NCBI GenBank assembly: GCA_003864495.1
Contig: ML133383.1
Coordinates: 2,191,560 to 2,255,559, forward strand
Origin: Nemopilema nomurai
Taxonomy: Eukaryota > Cnidaria > Scyphozoa > Rhizostomeae > Rhizostomatidae
DNA: 64,000 nt
Direction of reading: 5' to 3'
The position numbers and the translations under genes were made by a program. This document shows, one piece after another, positions 25,862 through 39,900 of this stretch (the stretch's first letter is position 1; each line of letters starts with the position of its first letter). The notes under the pieces are model-generated. The model did not search any database. It saw nothing but the letters and a program-made list of their open reading frames with translations, and had not been told where the DNA came from.

Positions 25862-26115
25862 AATTCTGAAATGAAGGGGGCATTTTGTTAAGAAGATTCC
25901 TTTTATATATCAGGATCAAATAGACCTGTTATCAGCAGGAAGTGCAGCTGAAAGATGCCGAGTTTTATATCGATCCAATTAGCATATTTCTGTAGTATTT
26001 GTAGTAATAGAGATGGTACATAAGGGTAAAGCATATGGGACAAAACGTACAGGCGACGCGAAAGAAATGAATGAATAATCTATTTACGAAGATAAAGTAA
26101 ATGTCCGGTCTCCTT

Positions 26116-26135
26116 TTAGGGCCCAGGCTACGTTA
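26116..26135. repeat. Single unit related to the 17-bp minisatellite
   Basis: TTAGGGCCCAGGCTACGTTA is identical to the array unit at 54.9-55.1 kb. The 21 bases beginning CAGATTCTAG just to the right match the array's right flank (CAGACTCCAG...) at about three quarters of positions. Confidence 0.75.
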
Positions 26136-27524
26136 TAATCCAGATTCTAGTGCTAGTCAACCAGTATAAGGCAACAAAAGTAATTACGAGGTTTCACAAA
26201 CTCTAAGCATGGTATTACTTCTCAAGTGGAGGGAGGGGGTTGGTGGCAGCACTCTGTCCATCCCGGTTTTGAGTTACGCAACGTTGGCAATGTATGACAC
26301 CCGGTTTCTTTGTGCGAAATAGTCCGAAAAACGACCCCGTCCGGAAAAGGTATACATTGAAAAGAGGCTTCTATTGAATCGGTCTTCTATCAAATTCTCA
26401 AAATGTCAAAATCCCCCCTCTCCCTCCTCATTCTAAATTCAGTTAAGGAAGAAAAACTTACACAGAGCCAAGATCGGAAAATCAACGGCAGTACTGCAAT
26501 ATTTTCCGTGGACTATATCTTCGAAGGAGCAACTCTTTATATGTCTCTAAGCTTGGTAAATGTTACTAAAAGTGCAAGATCAGCTTTTTCTGGCTTGCGA
26601 CAAATAGCATGACTAAAATAGAATCTAGTTGAACGCAGCTGGTAATCATTGTAATTAGTCTCTATGCAAGCACCTGTGAAAATCTTGAAATCCAAACCTT
26701 CAAACCTTCATATATGTAAAATAATGAAGAGTCTCTACCTTATTTTATTAATAGTGAGTCTAATACCTAGGGTAAAAACTTCACTACCTAGTAATCATAG
26801 AGGTGTGGGATTGCAATGTTATGGGGGCTCAAACCCTGCCCCTTCTATGCACATGTAAAATACAATTCCTGCCTAAGGGGATGATATGAATACACGCCAA
26901 ATTCTGTGGATAGGTAAATAGATTGGTCGCTTCCATTGAAGAGATCCTGGAAACGATCTCCATGTTGAAGCACCCATCTTTAATTCAGACTTTGCTAACA
27001 AATAACAAACCAATTGTTTGCACAAATGCCAGTGGCTTTTTTGTTTTTATAATTCTGCTCGCACCTCTGAAAGTAAGGAAACAATGCGGATTTTTTATGA
27101 GAATAGAGTCTATAAGGATACTGAGTCTCAAAACTGATAAAATCTAGGAATGATTTAAGAATAATGCCAGGTTCAACCTTTCTCAAAACTAACATTTCTC
27201 CCCGCGCAAAAACAAGACCAACTGTCACTTTGACGCTGTTTACATGTAGATGTTAATTTATGAGAAAGCAATACATAAAAAATATTAATACTTTTCTTGA
27301 CCTTGACGCGCGTTTGTATTGTTCAAAAATAATTAAAGAATAATCTTAGGCTCAAAATCGAACATTTTCAAGAATACTGAGGCTCGGCAAAAGATTAGGT
27401 ATTCCTATTAAAAAAGTGTGCATTCAGGAATCAGATGTTCGAAAATGTGACTTTTTTCTCTCCTGAACGGCTTGCAGCTAAAGCTTTTAAGCTTTTTACT
27501 TTTTTGGCGCAGCAATGAATGTCA

Positions 27525-27592
27525 ACTTCCCTCCCCCAAAAGCAATGTTGGTAGCAAGTTACGGCTTCCAGTCAATCTAGGGAAGGTTGGAG
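27525..27592. repeat. Interspersed repeat B, copy 1
   Basis: It shares AATGTTGGTA(G/A)CAA, GGCTT, AGTCAA and GTTGG in the same order and spacing with 57590-57645. No coding content was seen. Confidence 0.5.
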
Positions 27593-30500
27593 GCAAAAAT
27601 GCTCCCTCGTTACGGGACAGGCATCAGAGTAACCTCAGTCTTGTTTACTTCGTGCTTTTGTCCATCTTTGATTTCTTAGCACAGAAATTCTTAGAAAGAC
27701 CCGCATTTGGAACAATACATGAGTAGGTGATAAGGACGTTATAAATTTTCTAGCCCTACCAAGACAGCGTAGTAATTAAGAAATGGCTTGATTTTCTACG
27801 TGTTTTGCAGTTTCGAAGTTTTTATTTAGATACCTTTTTTGAATTTGTATTTAATAAAGCATACAAAAATACATTCTTATTGTTTATCAAGGACAGGTAG
27901 ATTGTCAATCGATAACAAGTCTGAACTCCTCACTTGTAAATATTTTTTACTGAGTTTGGCAGAAATGACTTCCGTTTGAGAGGAAATGGAACAGATTTAA
28001 CGCTCCATCATACTTTGTAAACGAAGGCTTCAAACATCAACATTAATAATAGACGTATTCAAGAACTGATCATTTAGGTTAACTGACATTCCTATATGGG
28101 GCTTAATTATCGATAAGGATGAACCATTCATGAGAAAATTCATTTGCTTGAAGCTTGTCGAAAAATCTCCTTGAGCTAAAGGTTTCAAGGATACTATGAG
28201 AGAAAACATTTGTTGTTGATTACAAACCACGAAACATTGAGTTTGAGTGTAACTTCACTTACTGTTCAATGGCAAGTCTTGCTTTTCTTCGTGGCCGTTC
28301 CACATTGTTATTCTAATATATCTGCTGCACCTGACAAGGCAAACTGCAAAGGCGTTCTGCGCATATGTTTGTCCATGCAAAATTCATAATCCTTCACAGC
28401 CATCCAACAATGTGATATCAAGCTTGGTGACGAATCTACACTTTGAATGGCGGGAAGATTTTTCAAGATGGCTGCCACGGTTGAAGCCAAAATCCTATTC
28501 TTAGTCGAATTTTAACCACCCCTGATTTCGGTTAGAAGCAATTTCAAGGAACAGGCTATTACTCATGGCAGAAACAACACACATTTGAGTTTTTGCTCTA
28601 TTGCATCTGGTTGCGGAGAAAGCTGATTCAAAATTTGTTTCCATAGTATGATCTAAACGTATAATCTCATGAACAAAAAACTATGTTTAAGAGAGAAAAA
28701 GCACAAACTATAATATAAGACAATCTATCAACGGCTCAAATCTAGCATCTATGGATTTGTCTTAAAACTGCACAGCTATTTGTGGCTTTGTAGGCATGAA
28801 AACAGAGAAGTGCATAGTTTCCGCCTGGTCAATGCAGTACGAATACAATAAGATCCGCCAGAGCAGGTGGCGTTATGTGCAAGGCCAATTCAAAAACTGG
28901 CCCAATGCAATCCCCTTAGCTACGAAATAAATGATTCAATCTCAACTGAAAATTTCATATCTTCAGATCTTTCATATCTTTTAGAATCGTAACATGCTTC
29001 ATAGGAGAAGATTTACTAATATTTAGCGAAGTTTACTTCTTACTTACATATTATTTTATGAATGATTAATTACTCATATCAGGAATTGTATGAAATTCGC
29101 GATGGGCATATTGAGCGAAATCTTTTCGCTTTTTCGCCAGCGAAGGCAATGAGCATGCGCATGCGCTTTTCGCTTCCTGCGCAGCTTGTTCAACATGGAG
29201 AACCTTATGCCTCGTTTTGGATTCAGTCGAAAAGATTATAATATTTGCATGACAGAAATGTCGGTCGATGGTTGAAACCTACCCGGAATAATCCAATACC
29301 CAACTAGAAAGTGGGTTTTGAATTACTTCACTGACCCAATGGGCTGGCTTCCAAGCCCTCAATAAGTGTGGTGAACTTAACCTTTCAAGCAATTTCTTAA
29401 TAATGCTAATAAGTAGAACACGCTAGACAGATTGACTAGGATAACTGTAGAAACCTCTAGAGTAAGCCTTACGTAAGATGCTGTAACATGTTTATTCCAG
29501 ATTGTATCCACACGTGATGTTGTACGAGAATATTCAAAAAAATTCTTGTTGAACAGTATATAAGGGTAAAGAAGCTTGCTGTAGGATTCGGATTTTAGTT
29601 GAGGATCTGATAAGTGAAATTCGATGGCATTGTTGATTTCTTTGGAGAATAACTATACGGGCCTAAATTGGAAAACGTACCCATGGGCTCCGACGCAGGT
29701 TGGAAAGTGGAGGGGCCAAGGAAGGTTTTAATAATCATAACAAAAGATATTTAGAAAAGCTCTATTGTTTTACAAAAAAGTGCGGGGGCCATGGCCCCCC
29801 GGCCCCCCCCCCCTTCGTCGGGGGCCCTGCATACCTTATCAAAGCGTTGAAAGAGACGCAACTTGTTTGTGAATCTATTCAGTGTGTCACAGGGAACACC
29901 AACGCGGCTTTGAATTCCCCACAATGAGCATTATCATAAAGTTCTATCTTCTAATTAAAAAAACGTGCAAAAGCACGTGAGAGGTAATTGTTTGGGACCA
30001 CCCATCTGCTTTGATAATAGATCAGCCCAAATTTCACGAAAACGTGCAGCTTCATCAAAAAAGTTCGTTCATACGGACAAAACCTATTTGATTGAGGAGG
30101 AAAGCAAGTCAAGGTGTCAACCATTTTTTAGAATAATTACAGATAGACGAGACTTTTAGGTGTCAATAGCTTAGATTGAAATGTGTATGATGCTATTTAT
30201 GGTGCCTGCAAAAGATCCTTGCGACACAGCCAATACTTTCATACTCATACACACAGCCTATCTTCTTCTTCAAACAACCCTTGATTTCTTAAATACCCAG
30301 AATCTATATATGTTCGAATATTTCTAAAAATTGGGTCGCTAAAGGTAAATTATAAACATTGCATTCTGGAAACGTAGTCTAGTTAGCTACTTCTGTAGGT
30401 GGAGATTGATGAGACAAATTGGCCTAAAGTCCGGTTGTTTTATTCAGTTTTCCGTTTTGTACTAACAAAGAGTCTACCCTAAATGTTGGGCTGAACGAAA

Positions 30501-30717
30501 ACGGAGTAATGTGGACGAGGCCTAAAAGTACTTAGGCGTTAAGGCACATTTGGCGAGGATTTTGTTGATGAAATGAGATTTCTTGTATGGGTTTGTTTCC
30601 AAAGAATTTGGACCATAACATCCATTTATACTTTCATGCAATCATTCAGATTCAATCGCTCCTTTCTTCGTACTTAGAATAGATAGATAAATCTGCCAAT
30701 AAAATTTACATGATACA

Positions 30718-30723
30718 TTTATT
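30718..30723 (-). promoter_or_regulatory. Probable POLR3D polyadenylation signal
   Basis: The minus strand reads AATAAA about 200 nt past the POLR3D stop codon, a normal distance for a 3' UTR. Other matches occur in this AT-rich DNA, so use is inferred. Confidence 0.45.
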
Positions 30724-30926
30724 CAGTCAGTTCGTCGGCGTTTCAGATAACAAGACATCTCCTTCAGCAACCCCCTAGATCGTGGTTGTATGCCAATCAC
30801 AGTTTTCCTCACTGGGCCATTGGGTAAAATGCCTTGCCTTGCTGCCATGAACATAGGCCTTGTGAAGATTTGCACGGGTGTTCCTGTCTTCTGGAGCCAG
30901 TTTGTTTGTATCAGCCTTTTCCACCA

Positions 30927-33900
30927 CTACGAGGCAGCGTTCCCAACAAGCTCTTCGAAGTCTGGAACACACAATATTCGCTGATGCACGTGGCCTAGAC
31001 ACACCATCTCATTTCGGTTATTGTCAAGATGCACCGCCACAAGGTCCTACATTACAAAACAGAATCAGTTGATAAATACATAAGAAAACGGTCACTGTGT
31101 ATTATGTGAATGTTGTGCACCAGGATGGTATTATCACGTGGATATTGTAAGTGTATTACATGGCTTTCTGGGGAGTATTAGGTGACACTTATTGTATTAC
31201 AAGGGTATTGGGAATGCATTGGGAATGAATGTATTACAAGGAGCTATAAGAAATACTGAAGAAAGTACTATGCGAAAGATATTGCATAATGCCAACATTT
31301 AAGTATGGAAGCAAAAGGCCACTAGGCGATGACAGTGATGATTTGATTAAAGCCTTGATGCTTTATTAGTGCGGTCTGTTTCGATCATCTAAATCGTAAT
31401 ACGATCAGCTTTCTTTAAATAAAACTGCATATTAGGGTATCACCACAATCGCAGGATCAATCGTATCTTGGAGACAATCGAATGGCTCGAGCAATGAACG
31501 GGGTAACTCAACATACCTGCAAAAATCCACACGGCGTTCCCATGTCAACATCGAAAGTTGCGTTGCCAAGTAGCATCCTGTCAGAGAAGGAAATATTATG
31601 CACCATCGACACTCGACAAAGCTGGAGAACTATCAGAGGAATTCAAAATAAAGAAAGCAAGGACATCAGTGGAAGAGCCCCAGATGAAGGCCATATATAT
31701 CAGACAGTGGCGGCGCCAGCCACGAAACAGCAAAGTTTTCGAGCCACGCCCTATAAAATTATTTGTAACGCCCGTTTCAATGTAGGACAAGCCTTTTTCA
31801 ATGATTAGAAACTTCCCTTTTACAAAGGGGGAATGTCTATGTTGGCAGAAATTGAGTCTTGTTAACACCTCATCACCCCACCTCGTTTTCTCCTCGAATT
31901 TAGATGAATTGCAAAATCGATCCTGGCGAGAAAGGGAGGTGGGACGTGAACTCAGGTCTCTATGATATATATTAGGCGCCGTATTTGGCAGAGTTATCTT
32001 TCGTTCCAATTTCCAAAGTCAATGGCGCATTTTACAAGTTTGTCAAGATTTTTGAATATCAACCCACTAGTCAGACTTCAATAACATGAATGAATCCAGC
32101 TTGTATAATTGGAAATATAAGGAAATGGAAATATAAGGTCCCGAATGTTTTTCAGAGTTCCCAAACCAGCCTAACTGAATATGGTGAGATGAAAAACATT
32201 GTAATTCAAGCTTCAATATATAATTTACTCAAACAAAACTTTATACTACAAAATTAGAGGCTTTTTCTTTCTTTTCATGAACCCGACATGCTAAACATAT
32301 TATTGCCACCCAAATGTTGGCTCTAACCCTACAAGATGGCTTATCACCGTTTGGGTAAAAAAATTAAATCATTTTTATCCGAAAATATGAGCTCTGTTAC
32401 TTCAAGTTACTTCAAAATGTAGATAAGTACCCTAGAAGAACGTTGGGAAATTCGTAAGCTACAGGAATTGAAGAAACAATTAAGAAATATTTTGTACCAA
32501 ACCGAACAATAGCCTGTCTTGACCAGAAAGAGTAAATACAATCATTGTCTTTTGAACTTTGCTCTAATTTATTTTTTGCCCAAGCTGCAATATCTCCTAC
32601 AATATAACCCTACAGGCAGAAGTGATGAATCTTCATATAGGCATGGCTTTCGCCCAACTATCCAACTTTGTATGAGGGGGGCTGTTGCACCCACCAAGCA
32701 GAAATTGGAACGGGGTAGCACAAACATCTTGCGGTGTTCCAACTACTTTTGGCAGAGACTGTAGCTTCGTTGGTCCCAAAAGCAAAAAACTTGAAATCCA
32801 TTATGAAATCAGCGAAAACCGTCACGTAAATGGAGCTAATTAAGACCAATTCCGTGGCTTTTTAATATTAAACGGCAAACCTTGACAGCATTGAGGTCAT
32901 TATCTAACAGTTAGATGTGTTGGTCGCCAGTGACCATATTTATATCAGCATATTCGATTTATTTAGTTTCTCGGCTTCTTTTGATTCAAAAAAACGCTTT
33001 GAGCTGCAACCGCTCACAACTAAAGGTAGCTAGAAGAAAAGTAAGCCAGCAGGCAAAGTGAAGATTGCTAAGAAAGTCCTCACAGCACATCCCAGCTAAG
33101 CCCTGATGTTGAAGAGAGTAGTCAGTCTCTAACGGGCAGGGTATTTCTGCGTGACATCATCAGTTTTGTGTCGGCCATGTTAGAGGCATTAGAAGACGGT
33201 GAAGATTTGAGGTTTCGCCTAGCTCTACAAAGCTCGGTTACAAATGGGCAAGTGTCATATCTACAGCTGTCATAGAAGAAGGCAATGTCATGAAAAGAAG
33301 TCAGTTGCTTTTGATTGCGCAAGAAAATTCGACACTGGGATCAAGGAAAAAACTCTGAAATAGAACTAAAAAAAATAGTAGCAGCTTTGGTATTCAGATC
33401 TGTAGCAGGATGTTTGAGGAATAAACTTTAATAACGATAATCACGAGCATCAGAGTTTTTCGGCTCATTTCGAGTCAAGTAGTCATATTCTGAATACAAT
33501 ATGCTTTTAAGGCAAAAGAATTAGAAACTTCTTGAAAATAAAAGACAATAAAAGACATTTGTTTAGTGCGATGTTCTAAGATAGTTTTGGTATGAAGAAT
33601 CACTTTCCTTTGTTGTGCCATATCAGAAGAGTCTTCTAAAGACGAAATCAAATCTAAGATTCTTGAACCTCTATGCTGAATTTCCCAATTTCGATTAGAC
33701 ACCCATGACCCGAACCTACAAATTTTATTTCTAATTAAAGGCATGCAACAAGAATTAACAAGAATATTTATATGTTCAAAATGTTAGAATGAAAATAGGC
33801 TTTTTGCTTGCATATGAGGAAAAGTTTTTGAACTCTGGGAAATTTGAAGGGAATCAGAAATCTTAGTTGATATCTAGTTGATTTTAGAAAGCAACTGACC

Positions 33901-36900
33901 AGAACAAATTTCTAGGTAAAATGAGGCAAAGATATATTTGATAATGGGGTATCCAAATTGATCAAAAAGTTGAAAAAATTGTACGAGATTTAGAGCATAT
34001 TTTTGGCCAGCAATGCATTCTCGTTCTTGCGAAAATATGAACAAGTCCCTAAACTCTATGATTTGAGCTGTCACTGGTAAATAACGTCAAAAGATTGTAT
34101 TAGTTTTAGTTTAGTTTTCTAGATTAGTTTTCTAAAAGATAAATTTTCAAGTACTTTGGAGCTAAGCTGAGGCTATCTATCACACTTATGTTCAGATATG
34201 TTTTGCACTGGTTTTTCGTAGTTGGTGTTTCGACTCGTATTACTTAGCGCTGTTGTACCTCCACAATGGCTGCGCATCCGGTAACTTTTATGGAATATGA
34301 CATCAACGAAAGTATTTTATAGATTTGCAGGATTACAGAAACACGAAATATGCCAATCTTCAGAGCATTCACGTCTTCTTTATGGACGGAAGTGTTGTGT
34401 TTCCTTCACCCACGCTTGAAAATAAATCTGGCGATTGACATTAACTTGCGTCTTGCTCTCTCAATATCTCCCTACTGTGAATACGTTTCAAAGGATTAGG
34501 GATATCCAATTTAATGACTTGAATTTTCTGCGTGAAATGGCTATTTTATTTTTCTTGACTGTGTTAAACCTTCTCCTATACTTATGTAACGCGAACGTTA
34601 TTCTTTAGTGAGTCATTCATTCTAGCATACCAAATAACACTTTCAACGAATTTGAAACCGAAATCTTGAACACGCTTTGAGAAAAGTCGTGTTCATAAAT
34701 TTAGCGGAATAGCTACCAAATTCCAGGAAGATTTTCATAGTATTATTGGTCTGCCCTCAATATGCAGTGATTTGCTTTCTCAGTACAGTATATAGTCTCA
34801 TATTAGATCTCTCAAATTACCATAATAGATGTCTCAGATTATTAGTAGAAGAACTGCTATGAAACAACAAGGAGGATATAACCGAGGAGCGGTAACAGTG
34901 TTTAATGATATCAAATTTTCAATTTTACTATACGATATAAAATACACGCGTTTTTTATAAGGAACCACTTTATAAAAAACCTACATGTAGAAGGCCGAAA
35001 TATTTAAAGAACTTTTACAACTAAAAACGAATTACCTAAGGAACTTTTCGATTTGAAAAATTGTTATAACTGCAAGTTTCAAGAACTAAAAAGCCGGTTC
35101 CATTCATTTGCAGCCAATACTCGCATAGATTGTTTGCTATTCGTGTGTTTAAAGTGCTTCGTCAAGTAGTTTCCGCATATGCTGTCTCGCCTCTTTCTCT
35201 ATTAAGTGCTAAGGCTTATTGATATGCAGCGAAAATTAAGGAACTTTTAAGGAACTTTTGGTACTAAAGTCTGATGATTTGAGGTCTTAGAATAAGGAAC
35301 TTTTGGAACTAGGCCTTGAGGTAGGTTCCTTATAAAAAAAGCGTATATACTGTTTTGAAATGAGCAATTTTGAAGCGATTTGTAATAGGTCATGAAACTG
35401 TCACCGGTAATAATTCTTCTTCTAAAAAATCTCATCACAAATCTATTTTCTTTCAAATGCACAAGACATCCTCTTGGGTTTCACAAGCCAGTCCTCAGCT
35501 CAAGGCTTGGCAGTATAGTTTCTAGAAACTAAGTGACATATGTCCGAAATGAGACTTAATTTTCAAGGATCTTAGACTCATTTCTTGATGCACCTTCACG
35601 CTGTAGGTAAGAGGAATCACAACAACAACCTGTTATACCCCAAGCACACCTAGAATAACAAAGCTAACGTTTGGCGAGTCTTGAAAAATGATATCCACTT
35701 TAACTTGGTGGTCATGAACACTTACCTTACTTTACCGGACTTGTGAACCACCAGTCTTCCAATGTAGCCCTCGGACACGTTTGCGAATGAGAACTTCTTG
35801 ACATCTTCATCGGGATTCTGCTAACGACGAGATAAAAAGAAAACAAATTAACTCTGACATATCCAAATGGTATGTGTTGCACAACACTTTGGCAGTGTTC
35901 ATAATTCCATCAGTTTTAGTGGCTATGAAAGCTTCAGAGACTCAAACTAGAAAAATTTAATGAATAAATGAATGAATGAATGAATGAATAATGAATGAAT
36001 GAATGAATAAATAAATGAATGAGAATAATTCACAAGGACACAAAGCTAGGAAAATGATGATATATAAACTTCATTAATAAATATAGAAACAATTATTATT
36101 GCATCAAAATTTTTCAAATAACGACTTTCGTCTTAATCAGTTATCAAAATAAATATACACAAGTAAATAAATAAATTGATAAATGAAAATTAAAATTCAA
36201 AAAAATATATCTGATATATGAATATCATAAAGCAGGCTTATAGAGCTTATGACCAAACAACCACAGCACGGACTCCATATAAATATTAACTTATAATAGA
36301 AGATACGCTAGAAATGAGACATGTTCTCTGTTACTCCGAGTTTCTTGCTTGCGCACTCATCAGACAGACTATCTGTGCTTTTTGCAGGTCGAGCACTGTC
36401 ATGTCAGAATAGACAAAACAATTTAGAATAATTATTAACCTAAATATACAAACCTAAATATCTCAACATAGCGAGTAAGGGAGTGGGTTTACGAAAAAGC
36501 AAACGTAACAGAGTGTGCAAACAAGTCTTAGAGCAAGTTGGGCCTAAAAAACAGGCGAAATATGGAATAGGGTGGCATATGGAGGTCAAGGGTAATGTCT
36601 CCCCGGTTAAAACTTTTTATAGGCCGCGATCCGACACCAAGAACATGAAAATGGCACAAATCACGTGCTAGCTAACAGTAACATCCCCGATTTTGCCTGG
36701 GCTGATGCAAAAATCATAAAATCTTCATTTCGAAAACCGTAACTCAGATTAACTTTTTGTCTAGGACAACCATTCATATTATTGAAAACTCTTTCTCAAA
36801 AAGAGGAGATTATTGAAATGCAAACCCATTAAAAAAAAGGTTAGCAAGGTTACCAATAAATTGCAGCATTGAAGCCAGCTAAAAGCTGCTAAACTGAAAA

Positions 36901-39900
36901 TACTCCTAGACTTTGACTTGGCAGCCAATTCTGGGCGCGTGTTCAGACACCGTGCTATTCTGAAGAACACTAACCTATCACTATATTTGATAAAATTAAC
37001 TAGCTTTACAGAATAAGCAAACGCTGACTTTGCTGGAAACCTAATATGAAAGAACATTTTCTCCTTCTATAAATATAGCTGGATATTTTGAACGAGGTCG
37101 AAAGATCCATAACAGCAAATATAGCAAACTCATCATGTATTGAACGTATGAAAGCGAAATAAATACCAGCGCATTAAAATCAGACATCTCGGGCGAGACT
37201 TGCACCGTATTTGGAAGAAAAGGGCTTTAATGATCATGTGACTGGGTTAGATCTCGCTTGCTCTCTCCTCCGCAGTTTCACTACGCTGCGTTGTACTTTG
37301 GCAATCACAATGGCCTGGAAACTGTTATTTTCTCAAACGTTGCGGGTTGTTATATATTGATTAGTTCAAATACTGCATAAAAGATAAAAAGTCCTGAAAA
37401 AATGGCCTAGATTAATTGCTTGGCTAGCCAGACATCGAGGTCGTGCGAAAATGCTCAATTTTGACCGATGAATTTAAAGGTGTGCCGGCGAAGACAAGCA
37501 ACTTCGAAACACCGACCCTTGAAGTTTATAAAGTATTAATGCGAATACGCGATAACGCTACGTTATGAAGGGGCCAAGAATCAATTTCGCATAAGCTCAA
37601 TAATGCTTTTTACTCTGCGGAAAACTTTGTGTACCGAAACCCCTATACAGTTCGCTCGCAAACGCTGTCCGATGGGCTGCTTCGTCTATCGTTGAGAGTA
37701 AACGAGATTTAGATGAATGATAATATTCAGTATTGAGGCCGAGTGCGTAAATGTCACTGACGATTCGCCCCAGCCTTGGCATGCAGCGGGTAGGGTCATG
37801 ACTTGTTGTAATATCAAATTAAATGGTCGCAGATAAATATTATCAAAATCATGGCCTAAAGACCAAGGTCCTTGATACTTAGCCTGCTCAAAATTTACTC
37901 CAAATGTTGACGAATTTTAGGCCAACTTCTTCGGAACATTGCTTGCAAAGAGAAAGAGGAAAATGATTAGGCCATGTCTACAACGCTCTTTATGATACTC
38001 ACGGGTGTTGCTGCGTTGGTGTCTGCCTCGCTATCGTTTGCCACATCTGCTTCGTGAGAGAGAGGCTTGATTGGCAATGCATCAGGAAATTGCAGAAATA
38101 AAAGTTGCTCTTTCTGTAAATAGAGGAAAATGAGAGAAGAAATTAAATATCTTCCAAGTAGTCTAGGTTGATTGAAGTATTCAACTTCAGTTTGGGGATG
38201 AGTATATTATGGGGGCAAAAGAGCCGGCTTCAGGCCGATAGTCATGGCCGATAGTCAAACGGGTTCCTTTCTATTGACTTTACTTGACTATACAAACGGA
38301 ACGATATGAGACAAGGCATTATGTCTTTGTTTCATCTATATACAGTATGATTGGATAAGCGATTGGCGAAGTAAATTAAGAAAAGTAGGGCATGAAGTCA
38401 TAAATAATAGAAATGTCGTGCTCTTATATGAAAGTGGGGCAGAAAAATGAGAGATGAGTAATGAAAGAGGTAAGCTTATAGACAAAGTATTCACTGTGCA
38501 ATTCTTTTACTAAAAGGGGGAAAAAGCTTTGGCGAATATGATGAAATCCTTATGGTAAAACATATCGAGAATTTTGTATCTGAGGAGCTCCACCTTCAAC
38601 TAGTTGAATTAATTGCCAGTTCATTCCCTTCATCAATTCATTAATCAATTCATCCATTCTTTCATTAATTCATTCATTCCTGGCAATGAATAAAGAATAA
38701 AATTTGCACCCCTTCCAATCTACTTTCTAAATACCCTGCAACAAACTGAACAATCACTTTCCAACAGTATGATTGAAGAAACGATTTATGGACTTGCATT
38801 GTAGTGTCTATGTGATGCTGTTGTTGCTGTATCACAACGGAATTGTATTTGAATGAATATGGAGAAACACAATCGGGTGAGAACTAGAGATGGTATTTTT
38901 GGACATATCCACCATAGCCAACCACCTATCAACATCCGATCAATATTCCACTACCAGAAATATCTCGTCAGTGAAATACAGGAAAGGCTGCAAATCCTTT
39001 GATGAGACTTGGATGACCTTTGCCGGGGGAATTCTATTGATATCAAAGGTGTGTGTACAAACGTTTTAGCAAGTCTTCATCGAAGCCCTATTCATTGGCA
39101 CTCAATAAAATGCAGAACAGGAAATCAAGCAAAGCTAGACAGATCAATTGCCGCCTGTATCTCATCAACGGGTCTGGAAAGTCGCTCGATAGCAAAACAC
39201 GTCTCGGTGCTAGCTACCAGGCCAGTTTACAAGCAGCCTACAAGCCTGGGCCTTAGGTGATCAAGGAGATTCCCGAGGGGAAACGTTGACGGTTGATGCC
39301 CGTTGTTGTTGTTGTTGATGTTGAAAAACGCTCAATTTTCATGTCAGTGTAAGGGCATTGCATTCACCACATTAAAATTGTTAAAATTTTATTTATTGTT
39401 AAATATAGGTTTTAAACTGCCTCATAACAAAACGTCCCAAGGAAAATTAGAGGAGCTCAATCGAATTCTACGCATGTATGTATAATAATCATGGGTCACA
39501 ATCACATAACACACTGCGTCTCACGTCCACAGAAGACTTTTAACGTGAACATTTTATTTTTGGAAGATCCTTTTCGTAAGGCATTTCTCGAAGAAGTTCG
39601 GCACTGACAAAAACATAGAGTTGTGTAGCATTAAACAGTTATGTTCAAAGAGCTCATTCAAAAAGCGCTTTTGGTTTGACTCGATTTAGCATGGAACTGA
39701 TGTCACTAAACTACGGTTGTTATTGTTGGTGTTTTGGATAGCTGTTCACGGGAAACATACATTCATACATACATTCATACTGTCATACATTCCCCAGAAA
39801 CTCTCTTCAACCGACACGGTAGGCCATAATCATTTCAGTTAATATTGAGCTTGTCACATCGCTCTAGGGACCTTGTCAATGTGTGTCTGGGGTTATATGC

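Larger units (their letters stand above)
16467..30717. other. Spacer between BICC1 and the 3' end of POLR3D
   Basis: No gene could be supported in this 14-kb stretch. It contains one copy of a TIR element (17990-18366), hAT-like debris (about 19855-20025), an inverted-repeat element of CCCC-rich sequence (25699-25861), a copy of a repeat also seen at 57.58 kb (27525-27592), and a copy of a repeat also seen at 31.77 kb (17200-17270). A CpG-rich patch with NRF1-like sites lies at about 29130-29230. Open frames near 22.2 kb and 24.0-24.6 kb are somewhat G+C rich but match nothing I recognise and show no convincing splice sites. Confidence 0.55.

Noticed and set aside
30775..31002. Protein-like minus-strand frame reading RACWERCLVVVEKADTNK
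   Set aside because: It overlaps the last POLR3D exon in the wrong frame and continues into the 3' UTR. The correct frame gives the conserved RPC4 C-terminus LGHVHQRILCVPDFEELV.
33122..33322. Minus-strand frame containing MADTKLMMSRRNTLPVRD in POLR3D intron 12
   Set aside because: It is not compatible with RPC4, which joins exon 12 to exon 13 in phase without it, and no family is recognised.
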